Source: a virus. From it: a stretch of DNA of 42,100 nucleotides. Shown piece by piece: positions 1 to 8,210 of this stretch. The stretch's first letter is position 1. Every line of letters begins with the position of its first letter. Made by a program: the position numbers and the translations under genes. The DNA lies in IMG/VR virus record IMGVR_UViG_3300024999_000199, positions 1 to 42,100 of that record; one strand, written 5' to 3'. The notes under the pieces were generated by a model. That model did no database searches. It was not told the origin of the DNA and was given only the letters and a program-made list of their open reading frames with translations.

Positions 1-9
1 CCTTTCTGT

Positions 10-25
10 TTACGCGAGTTACGCG
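10..25. other. Tandem TTACGCG repeat upstream of terminase; possible cos/packaging site
   Basis: TTACGCG occurs at 10-16 and again at 19-25, in a GC-rich patch just upstream of the small terminase gene. Packaging sites of cos-type phages commonly lie directly upstream of terS. No cohesive-end sequence can be proven here, so this is only a candidate. Confidence 0.25.
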
Positions 26-60
26 CGCATGAGGGGGTGTAGTGGGGAGGTGATAAAACT

Positions 61-444
61 ATGAAAAACAATTCTCAAGATTTAACCAAAGAAGAGAGGA
101 TTAAGAAAGAGATCCAGAGACTTAAACGACTTTTTAAAAATATGCCTAAAGATACCATGAACAGAGTTTTGTCACTGATCAACAACGCTGCATTCATGAC
201 TGTGACGCTCGAAGATTTACAGGAAACCATTAACCGCGAAGGTACCGTTTCAGAATATCAAAACGGAGAAAACCAACACGGGACAAAGAAGTCTCCTGAA
301 GTCGAAATATATAATACCATGATAAAAAACCACATGGGCATAATCAAGCAGCTGACAGATCTAACACCCCAAGGACCTCCGCCAAAAGCGCCGGAACTTG
401 ATGCCTTTGAGAAAATAAACCAAAGGCGCGGTAAAATTGGCTAG
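61..444 (+). CDS. terS: Terminase small subunit (P27-like), probable
   Basis: A 127-aa basic, mostly helical protein placed directly before the large terminase gene, which starts 8 nt before this gene ends. Small terminase subunits recognise the phage DNA packaging site and deliver it to the ATPase/nuclease subunit. Size, charge, the helical N-terminus and the C-terminal segment with PPPKAPELDAFEKI fit the P27-type small subunits paired with HK97-type large subunits. The start is supported by GGAGGTGAT 8 nt upstream of the ATG. Family identity rests mainly on position and general character. Confidence 0.7.
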   Translation: MKNNSQDLTKEERIKKEIQRLKRLFKNMPKDTMNRVLSLINNAAFMTVTLEDLQETINREGTVSEYQNGENQHGTKKSPEVEIYNTMIKNHMGIIKQLTDLTPQGPPPKAPELDAFEKINQRRGKIG

Positions 445-2194
445 GCCTAGAGTAGAATTACCGGAGTACATTAAGAGCTGGCATGATTATGTTGAGAGAG
501 AACCGAAGAAACATTGTAAAGATATTAAACAGCTAAAGAAGCTTATTGAAAACTTACTGAAAAACTCAAAGGTCTTCTACGACGATACCGACGTAGAGGC
601 CTTTATTGATTTTTGTAAATTAGTAAAACACAAAGAAGGTCGATGGGCCGGACAACCATTCGAATTGTCCATAGAGCAGAAGTACATATCTGCTTGCATA
701 TTCGGATTCAAGATATACGACATTGAGCTAGAAATGGATGTCAGGTACTTCAAAGAACTTATATTATTCGTCGCCAGAAAATGGGGCAAGTCAACTTTTA
801 TTTCTGCAATCGCGGACTTTCTCCTAATGGCCGATGGTGAACCGGCTGCTCAGGTGTGGTGCTTAGCCACTATGAAGACACAAGCAGCCATTGTCTATGA
901 AGCAGCAAAGTCATTTCTTCAGACAAGCGATGTCCTTACACCGAAAGACAATCCAAGGAAACACTGGCGAACCAAGAGAGATAAAGACAACAGTGAAATG
1001 ATCTTGTTTCCGGCAACGAATTCATACATGAAAGCTGGTAGTAAAAACAGCGAAGGGCAGGATGGTTTGAACCCTCACGGTGTTGTGATCGATGAGCTTC
1101 ACGCTATTAAAAATCGCAACACTTACGATGTATTCTCATCAGCTCAAGGGGCTAGGGCCCAGCCGCTGAATGTCATTATCTCGACCTTTGGATTTGTCCG
1201 CGAGGGAATCTTTGATAGTATCTTCAAGCGATGTCAAAAAGTATTAAGCGGAAAAAGTAAAGAGCGCGTCTTCCCGATGATCTTCCGAATTGACGATGAT
1301 GACGATCCAGCGGACAGGAAGTGCTGGATAAAGGCTAACCCAGGAAATGAGGAAGCTAGGCCAACCACAAGCTACCTCGAGGGAGAATATCAAAAAGCGG
1401 TCGAAGATCCTGCACAAATGCCCTCTTTTTTGGCTAAGCACTTAAACCGCGCAAGTTCGCTGAGCGTAATCTACTTCGATCTTCTGATGGTTGATAAATG
1501 CGCCATTGATATGGATATGGATATCATTCAAGATGCATATGCGGTAGGAGCTGCCGACCTTTCAGAGACCACAGACTTATGTTGTGCGTCAGCATTGATA
1601 CCTAAAAACGGAAAACTGCATTTATTTCAAAAATACTTTATTGCCAGACAAAGACTTGAGCAGAACAGCAAGGCAGACAAAATGGCCTATGAGAGCTTTT
1701 GCCATACTGGGGCGCAAGACATCCTCAACGATGAATTAATGTATATCTGCGAAGGTAGCATGGTGAGTCGGAAGGATGTCACACAGTGGTTTGTTGAGTT
1801 GACAGAAAAGTATGGAGTGGTTTTTTGGAAAACAGGTGGAGATAGGTGGCACTTTAAGGATTGGTCAGAAGATATGCAAATGAATGGATTTCCCATTGAG
1901 GACAAAGATGGAAGAGGAGTTATGTTTGAGGTTGCAATGGGTCCAAAAAGCTTATCTGAGCCAATGAAAGAATCTAAAGCTTTGTTTGAGGATGGGATTA
2001 TACAATTTAGTCGGCACAATGGTTTATTCCGCTGGTGTACCACGAATACAGCCGCAAAAATAACTCCAGCAAATAATGAGATACAGCCTGATAAAGCGAA
2101 GTCTAATGGACGGATCGATGGATACGTAAGCTTCCTAATGTCTTACGTCGCTTATAAAAAGGTCAAGGATATGTTCGATGAGTACCAACCGTAG
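437..2194 (+). CDS. terL: Terminase large subunit
   Basis: A 585-aa DNA-packaging motor: an N-terminal ATPase translocates DNA into the prohead and a C-terminal RNase H-like nuclease cuts genome units. The Walker A-type motif RKWGKST lies at about residues 114-120, Walker B VVIDE at 216-220, and an acidic nuclease-type motif (ADLSETTDL) near residue 374. Length is normal for the HK97/Terminase_1 group. A TTG start at 437 overlaps the end of the small subunit gene, implying translational coupling. Confidence 0.95.
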   Translation: MARPRVELPEYIKSWHDYVEREPKKHCKDIKQLKKLIENLLKNSKVFYDDTDVEAFIDFCKLVKHKEGRWAGQPFELSIEQKYISACIFGFKIYDIELEMDVRYFKELILFVARKWGKSTFISAIADFLLMADGEPAAQVWCLATMKTQAAIVYEAAKSFLQTSDVLTPKDNPRKHWRTKRDKDNSEMILFPATNSYMKAGSKNSEGQDGLNPHGVVIDELHAIKNRNTYDVFSSAQGARAQPLNVIISTFGFVREGIFDSIFKRCQKVLSGKSKERVFPMIFRIDDDDDPADRKCWIKANPGNEEARPTTSYLEGEYQKAVEDPAQMPSFLAKHLNRASSLSVIYFDLLMVDKCAIDMDMDIIQDAYAVGAADLSETTDLCCASALIPKNGKLHLFQKYFIARQRLEQNSKADKMAYESFCHTGAQDILNDELMYICEGSMVSRKDVTQWFVELTEKYGVVFWKTGGDRWHFKDWSEDMQMNGFPIEDKDGRGVMFEVAMGPKSLSEPMKESKALFEDGIIQFSRHNGLFRWCTTNTAAKITPANNEIQPDKAKSNGRIDGYVSFLMSYVAYKKVKDMFDEYQP

Positions 2195-2206
2195 GGAGGT
2201 AGTTGA

Positions 2207-2491
2207 ATGAAAAGATTGATTGGATTACTATCACAAATGGACAAAAACTCAAAATTAATTACCAGCACCAGGGACAAAAGACAAAGGGAAGCATTAATAA
2301 GCGAAGATAATTTTACTAGGCATGAAGCACTAAGTGAGGTTTGCAGACTGTATCGTAACGGAGCCATTCAAAAGGCAGATGAATTATTGAATGGAAAAGT
2401 TCTCATAGGTGTTGACTTAGCAAGCGGACCAGATGAAACAACTTACTCGAGAAGAAATAAAGATTCTGGCGAAATCGAAAGAGCTGAATAA
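2207..2491 (+). CDS. Hypothetical protein between terminase and portal
   Basis: A 94-aa protein of unknown function. It is charged, with a basic helical N-terminus and a C-terminal segment reading VLIGVDLASGPDETTYS. A good ribosome binding site (GGGAGGTAG) precedes the ATG. It sits between terL and the portal gene in the packaging/head operon, so a minor role in packaging or head assembly is possible. No domain is recognised with certainty. Confidence 0.65.
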   Translation: MKRLIGLLSQMDKNSKLITSTRDKRQREALISEDNFTRHEALSEVCRLYRNGAIQKADELLNGKVLIGVDLASGPDETTYSRRNKDSGEIERAE

Positions 2492-2527
2492 AGTCTTTTT
2501 ATTTTGTCATAGAGAGGTGGTGATAAT

Positions 2528-3757
2528 TTGGGATTCCTGAGATACGTAGTAGATTACTTCCAGCCAAACAAGGTAACGGTGTCAAAAATAATTGACCTAT
2601 TGAACAAAGGATACTCACTTACACAAATATTCGGCGGTAACATTTACAATATCCCTGAGATCAGGACAGCAATTAATTTTATAGCCGAAAAAGTTGCGAG
2701 TATTCCGTTCTATCACATCCGTGCAGACACAGAGGGAAACATGAAGCAAGTATACGACCGCTTGGGATTTGTGTTGAAGGTCAGGACAAATCCTTATCAA
2801 TGCCCACAAGTGTTTTGGACACACTGCATCACAATGGCACTACTGACGAATAACTGCTACATTATGCCAGAGTGGGATGACGATAGTGGAAAGCTAAAAT
2901 GGCTCTGGCCATTGCCTTTTACGAGAGGTGTGTTTAGTCAGGATGATGAAGGCAGAGTAATTATCACGCTCGGAGGTAGTTACCCGTTTTTTTATGATGA
3001 CTTGATTCATTTGCAACGTTTCCCCGACGGGAAGCAAGGAGCCGCTAAACAAGCAACTGGAAATTATGTAGAGATCGTTAATACCATGCAGAGCCAAGCG
3101 GTTAAGGACAGTGTGGCTTCAGGCAGAATTGCCGCCCTTCTCCAGGTAAAGTCTCAGCTTAAGGGCAGTGACATGAAGAAAAAGCTGGATGAATTCAAGG
3201 ATCTTTTTCTTACTGCTGAAAACACAACGGGCTTTGGTATGATCGGCGCAGAATACGATATCCACAAGTTAGACATGAAACTCAATCCACTCGATACAAA
3301 GCTCATGGATGACATCACGAGAAAACTATATAACTACTTCGGGGTAAGCTATGAAATCATTAACGGTACGGCTTCAGAGCTCCAATTTGAGCAGTTTATC
3401 GACAACAGCATAAAGCCATGGGTGTGGCAAATCGAAGAAACATCTACGTATGGCCTGTTCAGCGAGACTGAAATATATCACGGTAATTGCGTCCAGGCTG
3501 AACTTGTAGACTTGGAAATCAGTACACTGGCTGCCAAAACAGCATTCTACAAAGAGATGGTATACGGCACCATCATGAGTAGAAATGAGATCAGGAAGCG
3601 CCTTGGATTGACAAAAGGCCCGCCTGAGCTTGATAAGTTCTTAGAGAATAAGAACTTTCAGGTGCTTGGTGCTGGAAGCTATGTTGTCGAGGAGAAAGGA
3701 GGAGAGATAGATGAGCAAGGAACAGGAAAAGAAGTCCCCGTTGAACCAGCAATCTAA
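2528..3757 (+). CDS. Portal protein, HK97 family
   Basis: A 409-aa portal protein, expected to form the dodecameric ring at one capsid vertex through which DNA enters. The N-terminal segment with AINFIAEKVASIPFYH, the central LLTNNCYIMPEW region and the NYFGVSYEIINGTASE stretch are typical of phage_portal family members, and length is normal. The TTG start at 2528 is preceded by GAGGTGGTGATAA, a spacing reused by other TTG-started late genes here. Its end overlaps the protease gene by 47 nt. Confidence 0.93.
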   Translation: MGFLRYVVDYFQPNKVTVSKIIDLLNKGYSLTQIFGGNIYNIPEIRTAINFIAEKVASIPFYHIRADTEGNMKQVYDRLGFVLKVRTNPYQCPQVFWTHCITMALLTNNCYIMPEWDDDSGKLKWLWPLPFTRGVFSQDDEGRVIITLGGSYPFFYDDLIHLQRFPDGKQGAAKQATGNYVEIVNTMQSQAVKDSVASGRIAALLQVKSQLKGSDMKKKLDEFKDLFLTAENTTGFGMIGAEYDIHKLDMKLNPLDTKLMDDITRKLYNYFGVSYEIINGTASELQFEQFIDNSIKPWVWQIEETSTYGLFSETEIYHGNCVQAELVDLEISTLAAKTAFYKEMVYGTIMSRNEIRKRLGLTKGPPELDKFLENKNFQVLGAGSYVVEEKGGEIDEQGTGKEVPVEPAI

Positions 3758-4331
3758 AAAGCGTATGCTCTTTGACGATGATCGCTCAAAATTTAGAGCA
3801 ATTACCGAAGAAGTTGATGGCCAAAATGTAAGGAGATTGCGTGGGTACCCAATACTCTTCGACACACCTGGTCGACCATACCGAGGGAGCAAGTGGATAG
3901 AGAAGGTAGACAAAAAAGCTTTGGAAGGCGTTGATCTTTCGAAGCTTGTTTTATTGTGGGACCATTCAACTTCATGGGTACTTGGTCGATCCGGAAAGAA
4001 CATGAGGACGGTCGTTGATGAGACTGGTTTATTCATAGAGGTAACACTGGGCGGCACATGGATTGATGATTACGTATTTGACCGGGTTGCCAATGAGATT
4101 GTTGACGGGATGTCGTTTTGGTTCGATAACAACGCCATGATCGCAACCGATTGGGAAAACAAAATCGACGTAATCCTTAAAATTAATGATGTCTATGAGG
4201 TGAGTATTGTCGTTTTCCCGGCGTATGAAGAAACGGTTATTATCACAGAAGAACAGACCCCTGAGCCACCAGCACCAGCTGAAGATGAGGCCGTGAAATT
4301 GGCCTTGATGAACCTTATTAGCCAATTGTAA
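3711..4331 (+). CDS. Prohead maturation protease, HK97/U35 family
   Basis: A 206-aa serine protease expected to cleave the capsid delta domain during maturation. The catalytic His is likely in WDHS (residue 85) and the catalytic Ser in GMSFWF (residue 135), with the conserved DVYEVSIVVFPAY strand after it. It starts inside the portal gene with an SD (GGAGG) just upstream and is followed by the major capsid gene: the classic portal-protease-capsid order. Confidence 0.93.
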   Translation: MSKEQEKKSPLNQQSKKRMLFDDDRSKFRAITEEVDGQNVRRLRGYPILFDTPGRPYRGSKWIEKVDKKALEGVDLSKLVLLWDHSTSWVLGRSGKNMRTVVDETGLFIEVTLGGTWIDDYVFDRVANEIVDGMSFWFDNNAMIATDWENKIDVILKINDVYEVSIVVFPAYEETVIITEEQTPEPPAPAEDEAVKLALMNLISQL

Positions 4332-4363
4332 ATTTAAAAACAAATTACGAGGAGGAAAAGATC

Positions 4364-5584
4364 ATGAAATTAACCCAAAAGGAAGCAGCAGAACTCCGTA
4401 GAGAAAAATCTGAGGTAGAGCAAAAAAGGTTGGAACTTAAAAGCAAGGTCAAGAATCACCGGGACATGTCAACCGAAGAAATGAACGACGCTGCCGACAA
4501 TTTAAGAAGTATGTCTGAAAGATTGGATGAAATTAACGAAAAGCTCCAGGATGCTCCGGAGCCTGAGAAAAGAGGGGGAGGATTCATGTCCAAGCCAAAC
4601 GCTAATGATTTGACCGAAGAAAACTATCGTTCAAGTGCCAAGTACCGCGATGCTTTCTACAGAAGCTATCTGAACAACAAAGTAAGCGAATCTGATGCTG
4701 AAGTTATGGCATTTGGTAAGCGCGCAATTACTGATGTTAATGGTGGGAGTGTAACCAGCGGTGGAGAATACCTTGTCCCACAAACAACTTTAGATAAGGT
4801 GTATTCGGTTGTTCAGCAATACGGAAGGCTTTACTCAGCGATTACGAAGTTCGGCTTTACAGGGGACGTTACCTTACCAATTGGCACAACTGGGGCCCCA
4901 ACTGAGAATCCAGATGGAACAGTGACACTTAACTTCTCATTTACTGAGGTGAAGATTTCTCAACAGGCTGTCGTCGCGACCATTACAACTAAGAACTTGT
5001 TGCTAAGAAATAGTATCCCAGCTTTTGAACAGTATCTCGCAATGGAAATTGGGAAATATATTGGTCTACTCTGCGAGAACTATGTACTTAATGGGGCTGT
5101 CGACACTTCTACTTTCCAAGGTGTTATCGCAGCTATCAAAATTGCTCCTTCTGCAGCTAAAACATACTCGATCATGGACTGGCAACAAATCGCCGATATT
5201 CTTGCAGAAGTTGAAAGCCCATATGGAGACAATGGTACATGGGTTATGAAGAGAAGTACATTCTTTAAGAAGTTCTTTGCGCTTACGGATGCCGCAGGAA
5301 AGCCGCTTGTATCCACGATACCTGTTCAAGGAGGCCCTGGTCAATCAAATTACCTAATTGCAGGAATGCCTGTAATTTTCACATCACAAATGCCTGACAC
5401 TGATTCAGTTCTGTATGGCGACCTTAGCACATACATCGTAAATGAATCAGAATCCTTTGTAATTGAGTCCAATTCTTCCGAGAAATTCTCTGCTGATGAA
5501 ACCGTTTGGAGAGGTAAGCTCTATTCTGGTGGTAAGCCTCTATTTGCCAAAACTACATTCACTTACTGGTCGTATTCTGAGTAA
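4364..5584 (+). CDS. Major capsid protein, HK97 fold
   Basis: A 406-aa capsid subunit. The first ~70 residues are a highly charged coiled coil (delta/scaffolding domain) ending in a basic GG-rich region near residues 72-78 that is the probable maturation cleavage zone. The remainder matches the HK97 fold style (GGEYLVPQTTLDKVYSVV, VTLPIGTTGAPTE). GAGGAGG lies upstream of the ATG. A terminator-like hairpin follows, as expected for a gene expressed in excess. Confidence 0.95.
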   Translation: MKLTQKEAAELRREKSEVEQKRLELKSKVKNHRDMSTEEMNDAADNLRSMSERLDEINEKLQDAPEPEKRGGGFMSKPNANDLTEENYRSSAKYRDAFYRSYLNNKVSESDAEVMAFGKRAITDVNGGSVTSGGEYLVPQTTLDKVYSVVQQYGRLYSAITKFGFTGDVTLPIGTTGAPTENPDGTVTLNFSFTEVKISQQAVVATITTKNLLLRNSIPAFEQYLAMEIGKYIGLLCENYVLNGAVDTSTFQGVIAAIKIAPSAAKTYSIMDWQQIADILAEVESPYGDNGTWVMKRSTFFKKFFALTDAAGKPLVSTIPVQGGPGQSNYLIAGMPVIFTSQMPDTDSVLYGDLSTYIVNESESFVIESNSSEKFSADETVWRGKLYSGGKPLFAKTTFTYWSYSE

Positions 5585-5585
5585 T

Positions 5586-5614
5586 GAGAGAGGCTTAGGC
5601 CTCTCTTGTTTCTT
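5586..5614 (+). terminator. Hairpin with T-rich tail after the capsid gene
   Basis: GAGAGGC (5588-5594), loop TTAG, GCCTCTC (5599-5605), then TTGTTTCTT. It immediately follows the capsid stop codon. Since essential late genes continue downstream, it is probably a partial terminator or mRNA 3'-end stabiliser. Confidence 0.65.
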
Positions 5615-5643
5615 AATTTTAGATGAAATGGAGGATGAAAAAG

Positions 5644-6252
5644 TTGAGTAGATTTTTCCCTAAATTCGATAACCACATCCCTTGTGACGTAAGAGGGAAA
5701 CGAATAGAAAGATCATATCCTGCTCACTTTCAAGTAGCCGCAGCTAAAGCTACCGTAGCAAGTACCACAGGTATTCATGCGGCAATAACCTGTAGCGCTA
5801 CAGAGGTTACTGCAGTTACAACCGCGATAACTAATCCATCGGTACCTCGAAATATTACGGCTACAGCCGGAGGTACGGCTGGGAGTATTAAAGCGGTGCA
5901 GGTTACAATCACCGGCACCAACTACGCAGATGAAGTTATCACAGAAGACTTGCCGGCATTCACCGTTGACACAGTTGGAACAGTAACCGGAAACAAGGCC
6001 TTTAAAACTGTTACAGGCATTTCAATTCCGGCAATGGATGGCGCTGGTGCGACAGTAGCCATTGGATTTGGCGAGAAGCTAGGTTTGCCTTACAAGCTTG
6101 CTCACAATACAGTCTTATTTACTTTTTTAGATAACGTAAAAGAGGGGACCGCTCCGGCCGTGGCAACCAGTGCAACGGCCTTAGAATCAAACACTATTGA
6201 CTTAAATAGCGCACTGGACAGCAAGGTAGTTGACGCTTACCTGCTTGTTTAG
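5644..6252 (+). CDS. Probable head decoration/accessory protein, Ig-like
   Basis: A 202-aa protein very rich in Thr, Ala, Val and Gly, with alternating beta-strand patterning resembling an Ig-like or decoration domain, after a short N-terminus SRFFPKFDNHIPCDVRGKR. It sits between capsid and head-tail connector genes, the usual place of capsid decoration proteins. The TTG at 5644 is preferred because GGAGG (5630-5634) is 9 nt upstream; the ATG at 5635 directly abuts that SD and is too close. Function is inferred from composition and position. Confidence 0.7.
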   Translation: MSRFFPKFDNHIPCDVRGKRIERSYPAHFQVAAAKATVASTTGIHAAITCSATEVTAVTTAITNPSVPRNITATAGGTAGSIKAVQVTITGTNYADEVITEDLPAFTVDTVGTVTGNKAFKTVTGISIPAMDGAGATVAIGFGEKLGLPYKLAHNTVLFTFLDNVKEGTAPAVATSATALESNTIDLNSALDSKVVDAYLLV

Positions 6253-6260
6253 GTGGCGTT

Positions 6261-6545
6261 ATGACGAATGAAGAATTACTGGTAAAAGTTAAATCTGGAT
6301 TAGGAATCACTGGAGAGTACACTGATCCAACGCTCTTAATCAAAACGTCGGCAGTAAAGCAATATATGCTAAATGCTGGCGTGACAATTGAAAACGTCGA
6401 AACCGAGCTAGGAATTGCAACGCTGACTGTGGGCGTGAATGACCTATGGGACTTAAAAAGTGGAGAAGTGAAGTTTAGTTTTGCTTTTGACGTTCTCATG
6501 ACCCAACTCAAAGCGATTAGTATACCAGAGGTGATCTTGTTATGA
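6261..6545 (+). CDS. Head-tail connector protein (gp6-like)
   Basis: A 94-aa, mainly helical protein with the pattern of HK97 gp6/SPP1 gp15-type adaptors that dock beneath the portal ring: an N-terminal helix, a long helical middle (SAVKQYMLNAG) and a C-terminal FDVLMTQL helix. SD AGGTGG precedes the ATG. It overlaps the next gene by ATGA, indicating coupled translation in the head-completion block. Confidence 0.75.
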   Translation: MTNEELLVKVKSGLGITGEYTDPTLLIKTSAVKQYMLNAGVTIENVETELGIATLTVGVNDLWDLKSGEVKFSFAFDVLMTQLKAISIPEVILL

Positions 6546-6853
6546 GTAGACCAGACCAAGCCATATTCATGATTAGCGTTACCTATACCGAAAATGATAT
6601 GGGCGATTCCATTAAAGTTTATACCAAGCGCCTAGTATTTGCCGAAAAGAAATCCATACGTCATAGTGAGTTTTATCAAGCTCAATCGACCGGCCTGCAA
6701 CCAGAACTAGAGTTTGTAGTATGGACCAGCGAATACAGCCAAGAGCCCATGATCGAATTTGACAGCAAGGAATACAACATCATTCGTACTTTTGACCGAG
6801 CAGATGGGCGTACCGAGCTCACCTGTCAAGGCATAGTAAACAGGGTGATGTAA
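6542..6853 (+). CDS. Head-tail adaptor / head closure protein
   Basis: A 103-aa beta-rich protein with the pattern of the phage head-tail adaptor family (SPP1 gp16-like stopper): an N-terminal VTYTENDMGD strand pair, a KRLVFAEKKSIRHSEFYQA segment and a C-terminal YNIIRTFDRADGRTELTCQG. It overlaps the connector gene (ATGA) and is followed by the gp10-like gene within a nucleotide, matching conserved head-completion synteny. Confidence 0.78.
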   Translation: MSRPDQAIFMISVTYTENDMGDSIKVYTKRLVFAEKKSIRHSEFYQAQSTGLQPELEFVVWTSEYSQEPMIEFDSKEYNIIRTFDRADGRTELTCQGIVNRVM

Positions 6854-7366
6854 ATGGCAAGCGTAGCGCAAAACGTAATTATGAACGGAACGGGTCAACT
6901 TGATCGGTACAACAGAGCAGGCGTTGTCTATATCTCTAGAACTGAAGATTGTAAGGAAATGATGACCGAGCTTGAACGTGCTGCGCTTAAAGAAGTCGCT
7001 AAGTTTCTGCGTAAAGAGGTTAAGCGAAGGGTACCAGTAAAAGAAGGAATCCTAAAGCGAAATGTGGGAACCTGGGTAAAGACACTTGGAAAGCGAGTTA
7101 AAGGGCAAGGAAAAGGCACTCCTATCCTGCAAGTAGGAATCTATGATCGTGCCAGGGCAAGGAGAAAAGGTTATAAGTACGCTTTTCATGCACACCTCAT
7201 TGAGTTTGGGACAGTCAGGGCGGCAGCTCAACCATTTCTAAGGCCTTCAGTGTTTGAAAACATCGATCAAATCCGGCTGATTCAAGGCAAATACCTGAAA
7301 GCGATTGAAGACGAGAATAGGGCTAAAGGATTAATCAATGAGGAAGAAGAGATTGCCGACAATTAA
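6854..7366 (+). CDS. HK97 gp10-like tail-joining protein
   Basis: A 170-aa protein. From about residue 37 it matches HK97 gp10 style: an amphipathic helix (ELERAALKEVAKFLRKEV), KRRVPVKEGILKRNV, and the hallmark HLIEFGTVRAAAQPFLRPS followed by a helical tail. These proteins act at the head-tail interface or tail completion. The first ~35 residues are not typical, so the true start could be internal (Met36 or Met37). It ends just before an antisense cassette that separates it from the next tail gene. Confidence 0.82.
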   Translation: MASVAQNVIMNGTGQLDRYNRAGVVYISRTEDCKEMMTELERAALKEVAKFLRKEVKRRVPVKEGILKRNVGTWVKTLGKRVKGQGKGTPILQVGIYDRARARRKGYKYAFHAHLIEFGTVRAAAQPFLRPSVFENIDQIRLIQGKYLKAIEDENRAKGLINEEEEIADN

Positions 7367-7368
7367 AG

Positions 7369-7394
7369 AAGAGCTACTTATTTCGGTAGCTCTT
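7369..7394. terminator. Hairpin between convergent genes
   Basis: AAGAGCTAC (7369-7377), loop, GTAGCTCTT (7386-7394): a perfect 9-bp stem located where the plus-strand head-tail gene and the minus-strand cassette converge. It overlaps the stop of the minus-strand gene. Flanking T/A runs are weak, so terminator strength is uncertain. Confidence 0.5.
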
Positions 7395-7545
7395 GGCTTA
7401 TTGGTTGCATCTTACTTATGACTCTTCTATAAAGCGTGCAAATAAGTTTGTAATTAATCCAGTATTTCTTCCTTACGCAGTCGCCTTTTGCAGCGCACTC
7501 TTTATGGAATCCGCAACAACTGAATCTTTCGGTAGAAAAATCCAT
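7378..7545 (-). CDS. Small Cys-rich protein of antisense cassette
   Basis: A 55-aa protein encoded antisense within the late operon. The N-terminus has a compact Cys/His cluster (SCCGFHKECAAKGDC: Cys at residues 10, 11, 17 and 23, His14) suited to metal binding, then a basic Trp/Tyr-rich helix (RKKYWINYKL). The ATG is preceded by GAGGTG, which overlaps the stop of the upstream ribbon-helix-helix gene, so the two are co-translated. Function unknown. Confidence 0.72.
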   Translation of the reverse strand: MDFSTERFSCCGFHKECAAKGDCVRKKYWINYKLICTLYRRVISKMQPISQELPK

Positions 7546-7551
7546 AATCGA

Positions 7552-7698
7552 TCACCTCTTCTTAGAATATTTCTTTAACAGATCTTCAATTGCCTCATCC
7601 ATTAGTTTTGACTGGGGAATACGTGTTTCTTCTGAAAGCTTAATTAATTTTTCTTTGAGACTTGAGTCAATCTTAGTTGAAAAGGGCTCTCTTGCCAC
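7552..7698 (-). CDS. Ribbon-helix-helix (CopG/Arc-type) DNA-binding protein
   Basis: A 48-aa protein with a GTG start and the sequence character of a minimal ribbon-helix-helix regulator: a beta strand PFSTKIDSSL, then helix EKLIKLSEETRI, turn PQSKL, and helix MDEAIEDLLKKYS. Such proteins bind short inverted repeats as dimers. SD AAAGGAG lies 9 nt before the GTG. It heads a two-gene unit with its own promoter, whose spacer contains small palindromes, so autoregulation is likely. Confidence 0.82.
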   Translation of the reverse strand: MAREPFSTKIDSSLKEKLIKLSEETRIPQSKLMDEAIEDLLKKYSKKR

Positions 7699-7723
7699 AT
7701 TAAACAACTCCTTTATGTGATCT

Positions 7724-7753
7724 AGTATATCATTACAAGTAATTACATGTCAA
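7724..7753 (-). promoter_or_regulatory. Promoter with embedded palindromic operator for antisense cassette
   Basis: On the minus strand, TTGACA (7753-7748), an 18-nt spacer, and TATACT (7729-7724). The spacer contains ATTAC-AA-GTAAT (7732-7743) and the overlapping perfect palindrome GTAATTAC (7739-7746). A bound ribbon-helix-helix dimer here would occlude RNA polymerase. Confidence 0.75.
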
Positions 7754-7779
7754 TACATTTTAGGGGGTAAAAATATGTA

Positions 7780-8205
7780 ATGATTGAACTTAGAAAAGCC
7801 TTGAAAGCATATCTAAAATCCATTCATCCTAATGTCGCAATAGATGGGAAAAGTGTTAGTAGGGTTCACTTTCAAGCTGCCCCTGAGAATGCGCCGTTTC
7901 CGTATCTTGTTTATGACTTTCCTAATATTTCACCTGATGGCGAGTCAATGGATTTGGCAATGGTTGACATCGATGGGTGGGACAGTCCAACAAATGGTGA
8001 TACAGCTGCACTTGAGACGCTCATGGCCCTAGTTAACGGCAATGGGAATTTGATTAGCCCAACTGGTTTAGACAAAGCAACGTTATTCACTGAAGCCATA
8101 GCTGTTACCTTTTATTTAGACATCAAAATCCCCTTAAGAGACGATGACCCAAGGATACGAAGACGCAAATACATCTATCAAGCGAAACTATTTAGGAGAG
8201 GGTGA
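7780..8205 (+). CDS. Tail terminator / minor tail protein (gp17-like)
   Basis: A 141-aa alpha/beta protein resembling phage tail-completion proteins of the SPP1 gp17 type: helix IELRKALKAYLKSIHP, the PFPYLVYDFPN strand, the GDTAALETLMALV helix and the C-terminal RRRKYIYQAKLFRRG strand. It lies directly before the tail tube gene, the normal position. The SD (AGGGGG, 7761-7766) is 13 nt from the ATG, which is rather long. Confidence 0.75.
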   Translation: MIELRKALKAYLKSIHPNVAIDGKSVSRVHFQAAPENAPFPYLVYDFPNISPDGESMDLAMVDIDGWDSPTNGDTAALETLMALVNGNGNLISPTGLDKATLFTEAIAVTFYLDIKIPLRDDDPRIRRRKYIYQAKLFRRG

Positions 8206-8210
8206 TAAAC

